Assembly (NCBI RefSeq): GCF_947497555.1
Contig: NZ_CANMGY010000013.1
Location: forward strand, 1 to 64,000
Origin: an uncultured Umboniibacter sp.
GTDB taxonomy: Bacteria; Pseudomonadota; Gammaproteobacteria; Pseudomonadales; DSM-25080
Reading direction: 5' to 3'
DNA length: 64,000 nucleotides
This document shows positions 8,918 through 18,481 of this stretch, piece by piece. How positions within the stretch are numbered: the stretch's first letter is position 1; the number at the start of each line of letters is the position of its first letter. The notes under the pieces were generated by a model that saw only the letters and a list, made by a program, of their open reading frames with translations, searched no databases and was not told the origin of the DNA. Made by a program: the position numbers and the translations under genes.

Positions 8918-10594
8918 TTAGGCGTTATCGCCTGCTTTTGCCCAGGTGTCTCGTAAGCCAATCGTTCTGTTAAAAACAGGGCGATCTTCGGAATGATCAT
9001 AACGGTCAGCAACAAAGTATCCTTCGCGCTCGAACTGGAAGCGTGCTTCGGCAGAAGCCGCGGCTAAACCCGGCTCAATAAATGCATCCTTAACCGTCAC
9101 TAAACTCTCGGGGTTAAGCGAGGCCATCATATCTTCGCCTTTGTCAGGAGCCGCTTCATTGAACAAGCGATCATAGATCCGAACTTCCGCGCGCTTACCG
9201 TGGTCACGATTTACCCAGTGAATAACACCTTTAACCTTTCGACCATCAGTAGGGTTTTGCCCCAATGTCTCGGGGTCGTAGCTACAAATTACTTTGCTAA
9301 TCTGGCCATCGGCATCTTTGATCACTTCGTCGGCTTTGACTACATAGCCACCGCGAAGTCGAACTTCCTTGCCTAAGACTAAACGCTTGTACTTCTTGTT
9401 AGCCTCTTCTCTAAAGTCGGCGCGATCAATAACCAAGTTACGACCAAATGGCACTGAACGCGTGGTAAAATCATCATGCTGCGGATGCCCTGGTAGTGTT
9501 AGCCACTCCACCTTCGCCTCGTCATAGTTGGTAATTTCAATCTCGAGTGGATCCAGCACACACATTGCGCGCGGCGCACTTTTATCAAGATCGTCGCGAA
9601 TCGCAAACTCAAGCATGGCAACGTCAACAACCGAATCTTGACGGGTCACGCCGATCATTTCACAGAAATGACGAAGTGACTCAGGCGTAAAGCCTCTGCG
9701 GCGCATACCAGCGATGGTAGGCATACGAGGGTCGTCCCAGCCGTTTACCACTTTATCGTCTACCAACTTCTTGAGTTTGCGCTTTGAGGTGACGGTATAG
9801 TTCAAATTCAGTCGCGCGAACTCATACTGGTGAGGCACAGCAGGAACGGTGACGTTAGCAATAAACCAATCGTAGAGCGGTCGGTGATCTTCAAACTCTA
9901 GCGTACAGATAGAGTGAGTAATACCTTCAATGGCATCCGACAATCCATGAGTGAAGTCGTACATTGGATAGATGCACCACTTATCGCCGGTCTGGTGATG
10001 GGTGACCTTACGAATGCGATAAATGATAGGATCCCGCAAATTCATATTCGGGCTCGCCATATCGATCTTCGCACGTAACACCTTCGCACCTTCATCGAAG
10101 TCACCAGCCCCCATTTGGGCGAATAGCGCTAAGTTCTCGTCAATAGAACGCTCACGATAAGGACTGTTCTTACCCGGCGCCGTAAGTGTTCCGCGATACT
10201 CACGTGCCTCATCTGGAGTTAAATCGCAGACGTACGCGAGGCCTTTATTGATTAGTTCAATGGCCCATTCGTGGAGCTGATCGAAATAGTTGGATGCGTA
10301 ACGAACCTCGCCCGCCCAATCAAAACCCAGCCACTTTACGTCCTGACTAATCGATTCGATGAACTCTTGGCTCTCTTTCTCAGGGTTCGTATCATCAAAG
10401 CGAAGATTGCACTCCCCACCAAACTCCTTCGCCATACCGAAGTTTAGACAAATCGACTTGGCGTGACCGATATGAAGGTAACCGTTTGGCTCGGGCGGAA
10501 AACGCGTCACAATCTTCGTGTGTTTTGCGGATGAAAGGTCATCTGCCAGAATCTTGCGGATAAAATGTGTTGGAGCAGTCTTTTCTGTACTCAT
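8918..10594 (-). CDS. glnS: glutaminyl-tRNA synthetase
   Basis: This charges tRNA-Gln directly with glutamine, so the organism does not rely only on the Glu-tRNA(Gln) amidotransferase route. The 558-aa length is normal. The N-terminus has [17 protein letters not shown] with the HIGH motif, and the KMSKS equivalent appears as [11 protein letters not shown]. The C-terminal anticodon-binding beta barrels follow ([18 protein letters not shown]). It is first in the glnS-cysS operon and is transcribed away from ppiB, with a TATAAT box in the shared upstream region. Confidence 0.98.
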   Translation of the reverse strand: MSTEKTAPTHFIRKILADDLSSAKHTKIVTRFPPEPNGYLHIGHAKSICLNFGMAKEFGGECNLRFDDTNPEKESQEFIESISQDVKWLGFDWAGEVRYASNYFDQLHEWAIELINKGLAYVCDLTPDEAREYRGTLTAPGKNSPYRERSIDENLALFAQMGAGDFDEGAKVLRAKIDMASPNMNLRDPIIYRIRKVTHHQTGDKWCIYPMYDFTHGLSDAIEGITHSICTLEFEDHRPLYDWFIANVTVPAVPHQYEFARLNLNYTVTSKRKLKKLVDDKVVNGWDDPRMPTIAGMRRRGFTPESLRHFCEMIGVTRQDSVVDVAMLEFAIRDDLDKSAPRAMCVLDPLEIEITNYDEAKVEWLTLPGHPQHDDFTTRSVPFGRNLVIDRADFREEANKKYKRLVLGKEVRLRGGYVVKADEVIKDADGQISKVICSYDPETLGQNPTDGRKVKGVIHWVNRDHGKRAEVRIYDRLFNEAAPDKGEDMMASLNPESLVTVKDAFIEPGLAAASAEARFQFEREGYFVADRYDHSEDRPVFNRTIGLRDTWAKAGDNA

Positions 10595-10672
10595 TTTAGT
10601 CTCGATACGTGATTACCACGCACTTTACTCGGTGCGTGTTGATGGCGGTTTCGCTCATTCTCTAAAAGGAGT

Positions 10673-10678
10673 ATTATA
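10673..10678 (-). promoter_or_regulatory. candidate -10 box for glnS
   Basis: A perfect TATAAT on the minus strand sits in the 131-bp divergent gap between glnS and ppiB, about 80 nt upstream of the glnS start. No good -35 hexamer is visible at 16-18 nt, so the call rests on the -10 and the position alone. Confidence 0.35.
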
Positions 10679-10725
10679 CCCCCCTTTTCAACCACGCTGT
10701 AGCTAAAGAGCGAAGGAATTTATCA

Positions 10726-11220
10726 ATGTCTGTGATTTTACACACCAACTACGGTGACATCACCCTAGAACTTAATGCCGAAAAAGCACCGAAAACCGTT
10801 GCTAACTTCCTATCCTATGTGGAGTCTGGCTTTTTTAATGGCACCATCTTCCACCGTGTAATCGACAACTTCATGATTCAAGGCGGCGGTTTCAACGCCG
10901 ATATGAGCCAGAAAGCTACCGAAGAACCTATTGAAAATGAAGCAGATAATGGCCTGACGAATGATGTTGGCACCATTGCTATGGCGCGCACGATGGACCC
11001 TCACTCAGCAACCGCACAGTTCTTTATCAACGTTGCGGACAACGCGTTCCTGAACCATAAGTCGAAGGATACGCATGGTTGGGGCTACGCAGTGTTTGGT
11101 AAAGTGACTGACGGCCTTGACGTTGTTGAGAAGATTAAGAAGGTGGCAACGGGCAGCACCGGCGGTCATCAAGACGTACCGAAGGAGACCGTAGTGATCG
11201 AGCGTACTAGTATCGCTTAA
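10726..11220 (+). CDS. ppiB: peptidyl-prolyl cis-trans isomerase B (cyclophilin)
   Basis: This cytosolic cyclophilin catalyses proline isomerisation. The 164 aa match the PpiB length, and there is no signal peptide. The cyclophilin signature appears as [15 protein letters not shown], followed by [17 protein letters not shown] and [13 protein letters not shown]. The start has an upstream GAAGGAA Shine-Dalgarno. It is divergent from glnS and followed 28 nt later by lpxH; the ppiB-lpxH pairing is common in gammaproteobacteria. Confidence 0.97.
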   Translation: MSVILHTNYGDITLELNAEKAPKTVANFLSYVESGFFNGTIFHRVIDNFMIQGGGFNADMSQKATEEPIENEADNGLTNDVGTIAMARTMDPHSATAQFFINVADNAFLNHKSKDTHGWGYAVFGKVTDGLDVVEKIKKVATGSTGGHQDVPKETVVIERTSIA

Positions 11221-11248
11221 TAACGTTTAACGGCTGAGGAGAGTTCGC

Positions 11249-11956
11249 ATGCATCGTGTCTTTATTTCAGATCTTCACCTAGATAGTCAGGATGAGCGCT
11301 ATAGCGCATTGCTGACGCTACTGGATGAATTACCCTCTGGATGTGAGCTCTACCTGTTGGGCGATATTTTTGAAGCCTGGGTTGGCGATGATGATGACGC
11401 GCCTTGGCTTGCAGCATTAGCTCAGCACCTCTTAGCACTAAGACAACGCGACATTCACGCCTTCTTTATGCACGGTAATCGCGATTTCCTTCTGGGTGAG
11501 CATTGGGCAAAAGCTGCAGGCTTGACCATTATTAAAGCACCATACCTAATCGAACAGGACACCGGTGAAAACTGGGTACTTTGCCACGGTGATGAACTGT
11601 GTACCGATGACGAAGCGTATCAAGCGTTTCGAAAACTCAGCCGCAGTGATGAGTGGCAACAGGCATTGCTCGCGAAACCACTCGCTGAACGCAAAGCCAT
11701 CGCACTTCATCTTCGCCAACAGAGTCAGCAGTCCAATTCTAACAAAGCAGATAATATTATGGATGTGAACGCTGCCGCGGTGGAGAGCTTACACTTAGAA
11801 GCCAACGCGCAAGTTATCCTTCACGGCCATACACACCGACCAAAGATACATGAGCTTGGTGAATTCCAACGAGTAGTGTTGGGTGACTGGACCGATCATT
11901 TCCACTATGTCGTGAGTGATGGTAGTCGCCTAGAGTTACTCAAACGCGCAATTTAA
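11249..11956 (+). CDS. lpxH: UDP-2,3-diacylglucosamine diphosphatase LpxH
   Basis: This peripheral membrane metallophosphatase hydrolyses UDP-2,3-diacylglucosamine to lipid X and UMP in lipid A synthesis, so the cell has LPS. The 235-aa protein shows all calcineurin-like motifs: FISDLHLD, GDIFEAWVGDDDD, HGNRDFLLG, CHGDELCTDD and HGHTHRPKIHEL. GAGGAG precedes the ATG. It follows ppiB and ends facing a convergent DUF1285 gene. Confidence 0.97.
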   Translation: MHRVFISDLHLDSQDERYSALLTLLDELPSGCELYLLGDIFEAWVGDDDDAPWLAALAQHLLALRQRDIHAFFMHGNRDFLLGEHWAKAAGLTIIKAPYLIEQDTGENWVLCHGDELCTDDEAYQAFRKLSRSDEWQQALLAKPLAERKAIALHLRQQSQQSNSNKADNIMDVNAAAVESLHLEANAQVILHGHTHRPKIHELGEFQRVVLGDWTDHFHYVVSDGSRLELLKRAI

Positions 11957-12111
11957 CTTCATTTCGCAAACACGCACACTAAGCTCATCACTCTACTCAA
12001 GAAGCGTTAGCTAAAGTCTGTTGCTATGCCTAGGCAAGCAGACCGGCTGGTTGAATGCTTACCGTTTAATTCACTTAACCCGCTTAAAACTGCCCACGTG
12101 CGAATTTCGAA

Positions 12112-12627
12112 CTACCTTTGAACGCGAAGTTGCGTCTTGCCGATCTCGATAAAGTAACCTTGATCGTCTTCCTGCAAACGCTCTGCGAGGTCATAGTAAG
12201 CGTTACGATGAAATTTAGCGGTCATATTAGGCGCCACATCAACTACTATTGAATCGCTCTCTAATCGTGGCTGACAATCCTGATTAAGTGGCAATTTGTT
12301 GCCGCAGCTGAGTACGAAAAACACGTTGTCATCCTCTTCGACCAATAACGACACCCATAACGGGTAGCTCATCACTGTGATTTGCCACTTTTCTACTGGA
12401 GTCAGTAGGAAATAATCGTCGCCCTCTCGCCGAAGAATACGGGTGAACAGATTGACAAGCCTAGCGCGTTTAATCTCAGCGCCCTCATGGATCCAACGAC
12501 CCGTCTCATCAATCACCAAATCCATGGTGCCCGATAATTGCGGCTGCCACTGCGCTAAGCCCGCAACAAACAAGCTTTCTTCTGCCTCGGCTAAACCGGC
12601 ATACTGCTCTACCGCATCAAGATTCAT
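12112..12627 (-). CDS. DUF1285 family protein
   Basis: A 171-aa soluble protein without signal peptide or membrane segments. The pattern with MDLVIDETGRWIHEGAEI, ARLVNLFTRILRREGDDYFL and VTPVEKWQI-like text is that of the DUF1285 family of proteobacteria. Its biochemical role is not established. It is a single leftward gene, convergent with lpxH and upstream of the asparaginase, with no obvious operon partner. Confidence 0.8.
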   Translation of the reverse strand: MNLDAVEQYAGLAEAEESLFVAGLAQWQPQLSGTMDLVIDETGRWIHEGAEIKRARLVNLFTRILRREGDDYFLLTPVEKWQITVMSYPLWVSLLVEEDDNVFFVLSCGNKLPLNQDCQPRLESDSIVVDVAPNMTAKFHRNAYYDLAERLQEDDQGYFIEIGKTQLRVQR

Positions 12628-12713
12628 GACGGAATGGGTCTAAAGAAGGTTGAGAACACACTAAACGCCTTGTGAGCCATTAAGCTCCTGTTGAATTTCG
12701 GCCCTGTCATCAT

Positions 12714-13709
12714 CTATTGCAGATAAAGCTGGCCAACTCGATGGAATATTTCCCGCAGACGAACCTCGTCAGCGCCATCCGCCAGCAGAACCAGCAACAG
12801 CATGCGCGCCTTCAAACCATCAAGCGTGGTACCGTTAATACAGCCAGCGCGAACAAGGGGGCCCGCTGAGCCGGTCTCACCATAACTCGACGCCAAGACC
12901 TCACCACCGCCTGTTCTCGAGCAAATGATGACATATTTTTCTTGTGCCATCGCTTCGACAGCGCCGCTAATATTGGCACTGACATTACCACCGCCAACAC
13001 CTTCGATAACCACGGCAGGAACATCTGTAGCAGCAACCGCCGCCACCAAGATGTCATCCATATCAAACACACAGCGAACTAGCGGGATAGATACCTTTGC
13101 TCTGCCGCCTTGGTAGTCGATATCCAAGCGGCTGGGCGCCGCCACATAGCGAGCTTTTGATTCCACAATCCAGCCTACCGGCCCTAAATTGGGAGATTGA
13201 AAGGCGCGAAGACTAAACGAATGTCGCTTCTCAACCAATCGGGCCGCATGGATCTCGTCATTAATGACAACCACCACGCCCATCTCTGCAGTACGAGGGT
13301 GCAGTGCAACACGAGCACTCGCTAACAGGTTGGCGAAACCATCAGCCCCTAGCTGCTTTGGATCTCGCATTGCGGCGGTAACAACTAAACTGACACCGCT
13401 TTGCCCTAGCATTAAGTCCAGGCCAAAGGCCGTCTCTTCCAACGTATCCGTACCTTGAAGTAGGACGAAGCTATTAATGCCCGCGGCGCGCCACTCGTTG
13501 ACTCGATCGATCACATCAAAGAGGTCTGACAGTTTTAAACTCGGTGAGCCTACCTTGCGAATCGTGCAGCAATGGACCTCGGCAATCTCGTCGAGCTGAG
13601 GCAACGCCGCACAGATATCTTCCGCACTGAGGTCCGGCAGAGCGCCATCTACTCCGCTCTGTCCCATGGTAATGGTCCCGCCCAACGACATAATGCCAAT
13701 TTTCTGCAC
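12714..13709 (-). CDS. L-asparaginase family protein
   Basis: This enzyme hydrolyses asparagine to aspartate and ammonia. The two threonine motifs of the family are present: SLGGTITMG near the N-terminus and LLQGTDTLEETAFGLD near residue 90, with VTAAMRDPKQLGADG between them. At 331 aa and without a signal peptide it is probably cytoplasmic. The start is GTG at 13709, preceded by AGGGAG at good spacing; the next in-frame ATG would cut into the GGTIT motif. It lies 41 nt behind putA, and both act in amino-acid catabolism, so co-transcription is possible. Confidence 0.88.
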   Translation of the reverse strand: MQKIGIMSLGGTITMGQSGVDGALPDLSAEDICAALPQLDEIAEVHCCTIRKVGSPSLKLSDLFDVIDRVNEWRAAGINSFVLLQGTDTLEETAFGLDLMLGQSGVSLVVTAAMRDPKQLGADGFANLLASARVALHPRTAEMGVVVVINDEIHAARLVEKRHSFSLRAFQSPNLGPVGWIVESKARYVAAPSRLDIDYQGGRAKVSIPLVRCVFDMDDILVAAVAATDVPAVVIEGVGGGNVSANISGAVEAMAQEKYVIICSRTGGGEVLASSYGETGSAGPLVRAGCINGTTLDGLKARMLLLVLLADGADEVRLREIFHRVGQLYLQ

Positions 13710-13750
13710 GTAAACTCCCTCTGCTAAATACGACCGTAAACGCTAAATAT

Positions 13751-16700
13751 TTAGTCTACGGTAGCCATCAACGCGGCATTACCACCGGCCGCTGTAGTGT
13801 TAACACTTACGGTAACCTCATGACTAAATCGCTGCAATGCCAAATGTTGATCAAATGAATCAACGATAATCGGCAAAGCACCATCTACCTTTGCGGTAGC
13901 GGCTAAGAGCTCGTCATCTTGGGCCATCACAAGGACATTAAACCGACCTGAGGCCAGTAACTTCAAATGAGCCTCACGACTAGGTAAATCAACCAGCTCG
14001 AATGCGCCGTGCTCAGCAAAACAACTCCATCGAGCCGGGATGTCGGCGTGGCTACTCATTGCAACGCGGTTTCCAGCTAATAGCGCCAGCAAAATAAGTC
14101 CTCGGGCCTGCTCATGCTTTACGTTAGGGTCTATCCAAACGGTAGCGCGAGGGCGAAGCTCCAACGTATTTAACTCCCCGGTGGGGCCAGGCATTACTTC
14201 TTTATTTGCCACGAGATCATGAGCCCAGTGATAGACGATGACGCCTTCGCCCTCTGCCTGGCGAAGTAACTCCCAGCGTTGTTCGACACTAAGGTCTCGC
14301 CATGCGTCACGAACAGGCGGTGATTCGATCCCGGTGCCACTGTACTTGAACTTCTGTGACTTCAGCGGCGCATAGTCTAAGAAGCGAGATAGGTAGTTTG
14401 GACCACCGGCTTTAGGACCCGTTCCGGAAAGCCCGCAACCACCGAACGGCTGAACACCAACCACTGCACCAATGATATTTCGGTTCACATACACGTTGCC
14501 AGCGCCCGACTTCCGAACCGCGATATTAACATGGGAGTCGATTCGGCTATGAATGCCCATGGTAAGGCCGAAGCCGGTGCTATTGACTCGCTCAAACACC
14601 TTATCAAAGTCGGCCGCCTTATAACGTAACACGTGAACAACTGGGCCAAAGACTTCTTCGGTCAACGTCTCAAGGGAGTCAATTTCGTATAGGGTTGGCG
14701 GGAAGAATAGTCCACACTTAGTCGCCGAAGGTAGCTCACATTGATAGAGTAATTTAGCTGCGCCCTTCATTCGCGCTTCGTGGGACTTTAATCGCGCCAG
14801 CGCGGCTTCATCAATAACCGGGCCTACGTCAATGGAAGGATGAATTGGATTACCAATCTGTAATTCCTTCATGGCGCCACTAATCATTGCAATCACACCG
14901 TCCGCAATATCCTCTTGTACGAGTAATACTCGCAGGGCTGAACAACGCTGACCTGCACTCTGAAATCCAGAACGAATAACGTCGTCAGTAACCTGCTCGG
15001 GTAGCGCGGTTGAATCGACGATCATCGCATTCTGGCCACCTGTTTCAGCAACGATTACGGGCATTCTGCCACCACGCTTTGCTACCGTAGATTGTATGTG
15101 CTGAGCAGTCCGTGTTGAACCCGTAAACACTATGCCTGCTACTTCAGTATCCTCAAGTAGCGCGCCGCCTGCCGTCGCTCCATCTGTTGGAATGAGCTGT
15201 AAGACTTCTGACGGAATACCTGCTTCGTAGGCTAGCTCTACGGCTCGCTTAGCGACCATCATCGCCTGCTCAGAAGGCTTAGCAAGCACGGCGTTGCCCG
15301 CGGCTAAGGTGGCTGCTACCTGACCGAGGAAAATGGCTAGCGGGAAGTTCCAAGGACTGATGCACAATACTTTACCAAGCGGACTTCTGCCGCTGGACTT
15401 ATCGGCGTCCATTGCATAGTAACGACAAAAATCAATCGCTTCGCGAATCTCTGCATCGGCATCGGTGGCTAATTTACCTGCCTCACGAATCAGTAACGCC
15501 GCCAACTCGACTTTATTTTCCTCTAATAAATCGGCCAGTTTTAAGAGCATCACCGCTCTAGCGGGGCTTCCTAACTGCGCCCAGGACTCATAGGACAAGC
15601 TCTGCAATGCAGCGCGACAATCTTCTGTAGACATAAGCTTGGTGGTGGCAATAGCCTCCGATACATCTGAAGGGTCAACAATATCGTAGGGCTTCCCTGA
15701 GAATTCGTTTTCAGCGAGACGTTTAATCACCGCATCGACCTCAGCGAGGCCTGAATATGCAACCGCTTGATCTGTGGCCAACTCGAGATTCCAACCATCG
15801 GAATTACTACGAGCGCCGAGAATCCGTTGCGGTAAATCAATTTTCGGGTGAGCTAACGAATCGTGTGCAAGCAGCTTTTCCGCGGGATCTTCAATAAGCT
15901 CTTCAGCAGGAATTGAAGGGTCAGAGATTTTATTCACGAAGCTTGAGTTCGCCCCGTTCTCAAGTAGACGACGAACCAAATAGGCCAAAAGATGCTCGTG
16001 CTCGCCAACCGGTGCATAAATACGCACCGGACCGTCATAAATACCCTGCTTCTTCATCCCCTCAAACAGGTGTTCGCCCATACCATGGAGACGCTGAAAC
16101 TCAAAGCCAGTATGATCATCCGTCATCGCTAGAATATGACTAGTGGTGATGGCATTGTGGGTCGCGAATTGTGGATAGATCCAATCGCGGCTTGCCAATA
16201 GCTGCGCCGCGCAGACTTGGTAGCTAACGTCCGTTGTCTCTTTACGTGTAAACACCGGAAAATTCGGATGACCGCCCTCTTGAGCATGTTTAATCTCATA
16301 ATCCCAATAGGCGCCCTTAACCAATCGAACCATCATCTTGCGATTATTAGATTGCGCGAGCTCGCGAATAACATTAAGAACAACGGGTGTCGCTTTGTGA
16401 TACGCCTGTACCGCTAAACCGAAACCGCCCCACTCTCCTAATCGTTGATCAGACATAACTCTTTCGATAAGGCGAAGCGACAGCGCTAGGCGATCCGCTT
16501 CTTCAGCATCAACCGTAAGGTTTATATCCGCGTCCCGAGCTAACAGGGTAAGCTCCATAAGTCGCTCAAATAACTCCTGTTGAACTCTCTGATCCTGAGA
16601 AAATTGGTAACGAGGATGCAGTGCAGATAATTTAATAGAGATTCCAGGACCATTAATGGGACCCGCTCCCTTAGCCGCTTTGGCGATGCTTCTAATTGCA

Positions 16701-17374
16701 TCGGCGTAGGCTGCAAAATACCGGTCGGCATCGGCCATCGTACGAGCGCCTTCACCTAACATGTCATAGGAGTAGCGGTAGCCTTCCTTCTCCCATCGAG
16801 CGGCCTTTTTAAAGGCTTCCCCTAAATCCTCGCCTAAAACGAATTGCTTCCCCATCACTGCCATCGCGATTTTCACTGACGAGCGAATTACGGGCTCACC
16901 TACTCGTCGGATAGTGCTAGTGAGCGATCGTTTAGCGCGCTCAGAATCCAGTTTCCCAAGATTTAAAAACTTGCCGGTAAGGAATAAACCCCATGACGAA
17001 GCATTCATTAACCATGAGTCACCCTTACCCACGTATTCGCCCCAGTCTCCTGCCACAATTTTATCAGCGATCAATCGGTCTGCCGTGAGGCCATCCGGGA
17101 CACGCAGGAGTGATTCTGCCAGACACATTAGTAAAATACCTTCCGCCTCAGAGAGCGAATATTCGCGTAACATGCTTTCCACCCCAATCGTATTTTTAGA
17201 CGATTCACGGATGTGCTTAATAAGTTGTAACGCGTGAGCCTTAATCTGATCAGGTTGACTTGTTAAGGTACTGGTGACCTGCAATAAATCCTGAGCAACA
17301 GACGACTCCGAGCGAATAAAGTAACGATCGACGTCAGCGATTTGATTGGCAAAAGTAGAGAAGTTAAAGGTCAT
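13751..17374 (-). CDS. putA: bifunctional proline dehydrogenase / glutamate-semialdehyde dehydrogenase PutA
   Basis: PutA oxidises proline to P5C with FAD and then P5C/glutamate semialdehyde to glutamate with NAD+, channelling the intermediate at the inner membrane face. The 1207 aa hold an N-terminal arm, a proline dehydrogenase barrel (about 150-480, with KLSALHPRY and MVRLVKGAYWDYEIK) and an aldehyde dehydrogenase (about 560-1000, with SPWNFPLAIFLGQ, the ETGGQNA glutamate near 777 and the catalytic Cys in SAGQRCSALR near 810). A C-terminal ALDH-like domain follows. It is shorter than E. coli PutA (about 1320) and starts directly in the arm region: the ribbon-helix-helix DNA-binding domain is absent, so it should not repress itself. 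No putP transporter is nearby. Confidence 0.96.
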   Translation of the reverse strand: MTFNFSTFANQIADVDRYFIRSESSVAQDLLQVTSTLTSQPDQIKAHALQLIKHIRESSKNTIGVESMLREYSLSEAEGILLMCLAESLLRVPDGLTADRLIADKIVAGDWGEYVGKGDSWLMNASSWGLFLTGKFLNLGKLDSERAKRSLTSTIRRVGEPVIRSSVKIAMAVMGKQFVLGEDLGEAFKKAARWEKEGYRYSYDMLGEGARTMADADRYFAAYADAIRSIAKAAKGAGPINGPGISIKLSALHPRYQFSQDQRVQQELFERLMELTLLARDADINLTVDAEEADRLALSLRLIERVMSDQRLGEWGGFGLAVQAYHKATPVVLNVIRELAQSNNRKMMVRLVKGAYWDYEIKHAQEGGHPNFPVFTRKETTDVSYQVCAAQLLASRDWIYPQFATHNAITTSHILAMTDDHTGFEFQRLHGMGEHLFEGMKKQGIYDGPVRIYAPVGEHEHLLAYLVRRLLENGANSSFVNKISDPSIPAEELIEDPAEKLLAHDSLAHPKIDLPQRILGARSNSDGWNLELATDQAVAYSGLAEVDAVIKRLAENEFSGKPYDIVDPSDVSEAIATTKLMSTEDCRAALQSLSYESWAQLGSPARAVMLLKLADLLEENKVELAALLIREAGKLATDADAEIREAIDFCRYYAMDADKSSGRSPLGKVLCISPWNFPLAIFLGQVAATLAAGNAVLAKPSEQAMMVAKRAVELAYEAGIPSEVLQLIPTDGATAGGALLEDTEVAGIVFTGSTRTAQHIQSTVAKRGGRMPVIVAETGGQNAMIVDSTALPEQVTDDVIRSGFQSAGQRCSALRVLLVQEDIADGVIAMISGAMKELQIGNPIHPSIDVGPVIDEAALARLKSHEARMKGAAKLLYQCELPSATKCGLFFPPTLYEIDSLETLTEEVFGPVVHVLRYKAADFDKVFERVNSTGFGLTMGIHSRIDSHVNIAVRKSGAGNVYVNRNIIGAVVGVQPFGGCGLSGTGPKAGGPNYLSRFLDYAPLKSQKFKYSGTGIESPPVRDAWRDLSVEQRWELLRQAEGEGVIVYHWAHDLVANKEVMPGPTGELNTLELRPRATVWIDPNVKHEQARGLILLALLAGNRVAMSSHADIPARWSCFAEHGAFELVDLPSREAHLKLLASGRFNVLVMAQDDELLAATAKVDGALPIIVDSFDQHLALQRFSHEVTVSVNTTAAGGNAALMATVD

Positions 17375-17532
17375 GTAGCGTCCACCAATTACAATACAGA
17401 GAGTGTGTGTCTAGATTTTAGACAATTACTCCAAAACTGCGATCATGCTAACCGAAATTGGGTATTTACGACCATCTTTTTCTAATAGCTGAAGAAGAAA
17501 TAAAAAGATTATGCGCTGAATACTTTTGAAAC

Positions 17533-17560
17533 AAAAAAAAGCCGACTTATGTCGGCTTCT
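17533..17560 (-). terminator. rho-independent terminator of the sigma factor operon
   Basis: On the minus strand AGAAGCCGAC, a short ATAA loop and GTCGGCTT are followed by eight T. It lies 30 nt below the stop of the small membrane protein gene and upstream of putA on the same strand, so it isolates putA from the sigma operon. Confidence 0.9.
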
Positions 17561-17590
17561 CTGCATGATTAATTCTGTTCAGTTAACGAT

Positions 17591-17929
17591 CTAATCACGG
17601 AGTAGTAATGTACACCCTGCTGACATAGCGACCGCTAAAAGTGCTGCGGCTGGGATCAACACGATAAAATCAAAGCGAGCAAAGGTTTGCTGAATGAAAT
17701 CACCGACGGAGAAGCCTGAACTGCCGTAAAAAACAGCGACTGCAGCGAGTAATGCCGATAGTACCAAAATCACTTTACGCCATTTTTGGTACCGCACCAT
17801 CTGCTCCTGGGCAATGGCATGCATTACGCCGGCACTGAAGCCGTCGTCTGGGATGTAATGATTGCTATCATCACTGTCGTTAAGCAGCGACTCTAACCAT
17901 CTATCATCTATGTCTTTAGCCATATTCAC
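17591..17929 (-). CDS. small two-helix membrane protein, possible anti-sigma factor
   Basis: A 112-aa protein with an acidic N-terminus (DDRWLESLLNDSDD), then two hydrophobic segments at about 48-68 and 82-107. Its start overlaps the end of the ECF sigma gene by 14 bp, an arrangement typical of a sigma factor with its cognate anti-sigma. The N-terminal cytoplasmic part is only about 45 residues and lacks the zinc HxxxCxxC motif of ZAS anti-sigmas, so if it is an anti-sigma it is a minimal, non-zinc form. ATG at 17929 or 17923 could start it. Function inferred from context only. Confidence 0.6.
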   Translation of the reverse strand: MNMAKDIDDRWLESLLNDSDDSNHYIPDDGFSAGVMHAIAQEQMVRYQKWRKVILVLSALLAAVAVFYGSSGFSVGDFIQQTFARFDFIVLIPAAALLAVAMSAGCTLLLRD

Positions 17930-18467
17930 CCTCTCTTTGCCATCCGGCTAGTAGCGACGCTAACTTAGCCTTTCCACGGTTTACATGAGATTTTACTGTA
18001 CCAAGTGGTAGACCCATAATAGTACTTGCTTCCTGCTGTGTCATCTCCTGTTGCAAACATAAATAGATTGCCATGCGTTGATCGCTCGACAAAGTATCCA
18101 ATGCTGCCTCCAGAGCCTTGCTTTTCATCGGTGCATTAAAGTCCGATTCAACTGCAGATTCTGGAACTTCTTCAACGTAGTCTTCTGGTCTGCGTTTCTT
18201 AGATCTATAATAATCTCGATACACATTCCAAGCAATACGAAATAACCACGTCTTAAAGCCTGCTTCTTTCCGAAAATTCTTAACGCCCTTGAACGCCTTA
18301 ATAAAGGTATCTTGAGCTAAATCATCGGCGGTAGCCATATCGCCACCTGTTAATTTTCGCAGTAGCTGTCGCACATCACTTTGGTACATCTTAACTAATT
18401 CACCGAAGGCGTGCTGACACTGTTTACTCTGTACTCGAGCGATCAGATCTTCCTCACTGATCGCCAT
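17916..18467 (-). CDS. ECF-type RNA polymerase sigma factor (sigma-70 family)
   Basis: The 183-aa protein has only regions 2 and 4 of sigma-70. Region 2 is marked by DDLAQDTFIKAFKG and FKTWLFRIAWNVYRDYYR, and region 4 by MTQQEASTIMGLPLGTVKSH followed by NRGKAKLASLL. It should direct polymerase to a small stress or envelope regulon. AAGGAA precedes its ATG. It lies 14 nt behind the DUF6249 gene and overlaps the small membrane protein gene, so the three form one unit. It is not the canonical rpoE: no rseA/rseB/mucD genes follow. Confidence 0.93.
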   Translation of the reverse strand: MAISEEDLIARVQSKQCQHAFGELVKMYQSDVRQLLRKLTGGDMATADDLAQDTFIKAFKGVKNFRKEAGFKTWLFRIAWNVYRDYYRSKKRRPEDYVEEVPESAVESDFNAPMKSKALEAALDTLSSDQRMAIYLCLQQEMTQQEASTIMGLPLGTVKSHVNRGKAKLASLLAGWQREGEYG

Positions 18468-18481
18468 AATCTAAATTCCTT

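Noticed and set aside
17591-18467. Classic rpoE-rseA-rseB locus
   Set aside because: The downstream protein is much shorter than RseA, no rseB or mucD follows, and DUF6249 precedes the sigma, so it is a different ECF group.
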